Part shown: positions 61,004-64,000 of the stretch, piece by piece
How the letters are laid out: every line of letters starts with the position of its first letter
Numbering within the stretch: position 1 is the stretch's first letter
From: Bryum argenteum
Taxonomy: Eukaryota > Streptophyta > Bryopsida > Bryales > Bryaceae
DNA: 64,000 nt
Reading direction: 5' to 3'
Assembly: GCA_037043015.1 (NCBI GenBank)
Contig: CM073328.1
Location: forward strand, 793,409 to 857,408
Translations under genes and position numbers: made by a program
The notes under the pieces: model-generated
Databases searched by the model: none
What the model was told of the DNA's origin: nothing
The model's input: the letters and a program-made list of their open reading frames with translations, nothing else

Positions 61004-62565
61004 TTACACCAGAAGTGCGAACGACAGAGCTCCGGAGAGTGCAAACGTCCACATTCCAATGACCGAACCGGAAGCGCCATTAATAGGGGTAGTACCTGCA
61101 CACCATCAACAAAGCCATGGAATACATTACTTCATTCAGTCCAGTTGCAAGTTTGCATAATCCTTGTGCTTCTAGTGCGTTACGTACTACTAATCTCATT
61201 TCCGTTGAATCAGTGACGACAAGATGGTGCATTTTAGAGTAGAAAATGGAACAATGGACGACTCATGTAGAACATTGTGACACGGTGGGTAGTTGAAAAA
61301 CTCAAACAAACTGATAAAGATTATGTAGTTTCTGGTTAACTGATAAAGACTATGTAGTTTCTGGCAAACTGATAAAGAATATGTAGTTTCTGGCAAACTG
61401 ATAAAGACTATGTAGTTTCTGGCAAAATGATAAAGACTATGTAGTTTCTGGCAAACTGATAAAGAGTATGTAGTTTCTGGCAAACTGATAAAGATTATGT
61501 AGTTTCTGGCAAACTGATAAAGAGTATGTAGTTTCTGGCAAGAGTGAGTAAAGATATGTAAAGGACAAACGAGTGACTGACTGAATGTCTAATCGTGTGA
61601 CACATCCAAGCAAATCCAGTTAGACTCCATGTGAATGGCACATTGTACTTCAACCAATTTAGCAGACTTGAGTTTTTTATGACTAATCTTCTCAAATGAG
61701 AGCGTATTCGTACTTTCATTGCTGTAAATGGGGATAGAGGTCAACGTGGCGTTGGGGAGCAACACACGATCCACAACGTGCACCACGGAGTTGCACACTG
61801 TCACGTCGGGGGTCACCACTGTCGCATTGTTCGCACCACCCACGAATGTCACAGTCGTCTACAACATTAACAACAGCCAGTATTATATTAAAAGCATCTT
61901 AACCAACCTGTCACTGCAGCTATGAGTTTCAACAAATCATTATAACAGTACACGCTACAGCATCTTTAATTTGATCTTCCGTAGCTGCCTGTAGCAATCA
62001 AATCAAATGAACATATGAGGATTTTCGATCTTTAGGTGCTTATATGAGTTACATATAGAAGCAGTGGTCGCTTTGAAAGGATCGGATATGATACGAACCG
62101 TGGTGCTGGTGGGGTTGATCTTGGAGACGGTCAAGTTGTACCCTTGCAGGCTAGTTTCCACCACTTCTCCGTTAAGCAGCTGTGAGGCCATGAGATTCGT
62201 GGGGAGGATGTGGTACAACAAGATACTCGCAACGCGGTTGTTATTCCTGCAACACCAACAGCAACAGTGTCTCATTCATGAGCACATTCAGTCTAAGCTA
62301 AAACAGCTGACACTTATTAAATAACGCTGAGCTGAGCCTGAGGTAGAGCATTCGGAGCTGCTTACTCCCGGGAGGCATCGGCGAATGTTAAGTTCAGTCG
62401 TGCGAGAGTAGCGTTCAAGGCGGCGAAGGCCGTATTGTTGGGCCCCAGCACAGTCACATTGTCCGTCTTGTTGATCTTATCACTCAGACCCGCTATTTGA
62501 ATCACCTGCGCTAGCTGCGACAAGTTTGGATTCGTTTGCACTGCTTGCAGCAACGTCTGGTTACA
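61004..62565 (-). CDS. FLA: Fasciclin-like arabinogalactan protein, single FAS1 domain (4 exons seen, first exon missing)
   Basis: Minus-strand exons 62,565-62,366, 62,246-62,099, 61,858-61,714 and 61,095-61,004 join in frame (phases 2, 0, 1) to 194 residues. A FAS1 domain is clear: NQTLLQAVQTNPNLSQLAQVIQIAGL, DNVTVLGPNNTAFAAL (H1 motif), VASILLYHILP (YH motif), and CNSVVHVVDRVLLP (H2 motif). Many NXT/NXS glycosylation sites are present (NQT, NKT, NVT, NAT, NLT, NNT, NES). The C-terminus GSVIGMWTFALSGALSFALLV fits a GPI-anchor signal. Such proteins act at the plasma membrane/wall in adhesion and wall organisation. The first visible exon starts at an acceptor (GGTGGTGCAG/TGTAAC), so the signal-peptide exon is upstream and was not found before 64,000. 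No Pro-rich AGP stretch is seen in the visible part. Confidence 0.88.
61309..61540. repeat. 29-bp tandem repeat, eight copies, in the last FLA intron
   Basis: CTGATAAAGACTATGTAGTT plus TCTGGCAAA recurs eight times with single-base variation, mostly at positions 11-12 of the unit. It lies wholly in the intron 61,096-61,713. Confidence 0.95.
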
Positions 62566-64000
62566 CTGCACCACCACACTCGAACATCAAGCACCATAGC
62601 ATGTTACCGACACGTTGTTGGCCGATCCTTAAGAAGTTCGATCCTACTCTCACTGCACTACCACACCCAAACATCAAACCCGAAAAAGTTGCACATTGCC
62701 AGGAGCAAGTATAAATGGAGTGCTCCTCACTACACTGCACTGCAACAACCAACGAAACGACAACACACTCACATATTGACAACTTGCTACTACCGTATTT
62801 AATTCTAGCAACACTGCACCCAAATCAAACTATCCACACACTCAACACTGATCCTCAACTACATGCTAGTATTCAGGTCTACAATTTCTGCAATCTTAAT
62901 TGAATTGCACCACCAGACCTACGCATTCACACATTGCTGTAAGATTCTTGACAGCTGAATTGCTACTATTCAACTCTAGCAACTTCAGACGACACTACAC
63001 CCAAATCAAACTGTTCACACACTCCACACTATCGACTGATCCTTCGCAACTTTCTATTCGATTCTACAGTCTCGCAACTACTACTGCAATCGAACTCAAG
63101 CAAATCATATCTATCCCATTAGGTGAGTGTTGATTTCACATTCTCCCTGATGCTAAACTACTTGCTGGTATCCGATTCTAGTACACTAAATTTGCGACCC
63201 CATTCAGTGCACCATCACACCCAATTCATATCCAAACAAACTATTCACACACTCAACTGGATAGTTAACAACTCCCTGATTTTCGATTCTGCTATCTATC
63301 AACTATGCAATCTCACCACACCCGAAAGATGATGGTGGCCAACACTCTCACATTGAGAAGTACACTGCACCACTACAAAAACGAGCTCACACACTCAACT
63401 CTTCCGAAGTCCTGTACCTTAGCAACCTGCTGTCGTTCGACTCTACAACCTAGACAGTAACTATTTCTGCAATCTTAATCACACCATCGTGCCCAAGCGA
63501 ACCATTGTAGCTGTTGCTTTCACGCACTCACGCATTCTCCCCTGATCCTCAACAACTTGCTTGTATTCGATTCTAGCTGTAACTCAATTACTGCCACTAT
63601 TCACACTCACTTACATCTTCGATTTGATAGTTAACAACTCGATACTGCTCCATCACTGCACCCGAAATAAGAACCTCGCAAAGTACTTGCATCCTCACAT
63701 GGATTTCTGATCCTTAATAACAACTTGCTAGCAGTCCATTCTAACTGTAACTCATATACTGCAACTCAAACACACTCACTCAAATCTTCGAATCGATAGT
63801 TTACAATGGGCATCGCTACATCCGAAATAAAAACCTCTAAAAGAGCTATCCGCAGACACTCACATTGATTTCTGATCCTTACCAACTTGCTAGCAATCGA
63901 TTCTATCTGTAACTCATTTACTGCAACTCAAACACACTCACTCACATCATCGACTTGATAGTTTACAACTCGATTCTGCACCATCACTACACCCGAAAAC
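62566..64000. repeat. Degenerate tandem array of about 160-bp units in the FLA 5' intron
   Basis: CTGTAACTCA..TACTGC marks units near 63,588, 63,746 and 63,908; each also carries ACACTCACTCACAT, TTGATAGTTTACAACTCGAT and TGATCCTTA..CAACTTGCTAG. Older, more diverged copies (CACTGCACCC, AACTTGCT, CACACACTC) reach back to about 62,600. The array runs off the window, so the missing FLA first exon is probably beyond it. Confidence 0.75.

Noticed and set aside
61196-61483. Minus-strand frame reading repeated PETTYSLSVCQKLHSLYHFARNY
   Set aside because: It is the 29-bp intronic repeat read in three frames, not a protein.

Overview
The window is nuclear DNA of a land plant. Evidence: a full-length callose synthase of the GSL8/GSL10 type split by dozens of short introns, a three-exon KIN17, a nuclear TlyA-type rRNA methyltransferase with an organelle-type N-terminus, a plastid-type LEA protein and a fasciclin-like arabinogalactan protein. 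Compact introns and the protein styles suggest a bryophyte or other early-diverging lineage, but I cannot name the species. There is no bacterial or viral gene cluster and no CRISPR array; I found no tRNA gene.

Layout. 1-2,081: 5' two-thirds of an unrecognised gene on the minus strand, running off the left edge. 2,300-15,100: a repeat island with a TA-type MITE, a Ty3/gypsy remnant, a tandem array of about 200-bp units, an A/C-rich minisatellite grown inside one unit and later split by a CACTA element and a solo LTR, then a nest of TTAA-targeted elements. 15,131-15,790: dead protein-kinase copy. 15,800-25,170: AT-rich, gene-poor DNA with small repeats and two doubtful coding remnants. 25,177-27,436: KIN17 (+). 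29,250-46,339: callose synthase (-). 49,607-52,561: TlyA-like methyltransferase (+). 54,717-57,794: LEA protein (+), probably with a 5' leader exon near 53,200. 61,004-62,565: C-terminal exons of a single-FAS1-domain FLA (-); its signal-peptide exon was not found and may lie beyond the right edge.

The genes do not form a pathway. Callose synthase and FLA both act at the plasma membrane/cell wall, the TlyA-like and LEA proteins look organellar, and KIN17 is nuclear.

Two themes stand out. First, a family of TTAA-flanked elements with CCC...GGG ends (piggyBac-like, non-autonomous) appears about nine times, and three of them are nested so that related uninterrupted sequence elsewhere in the window shows the empty sites. 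Second, introns or leaders of KIN17, TlyA-like, LEA and FLA are largely built of tandem duplications; in KIN17 the duplicated unit includes the 5' splice site.
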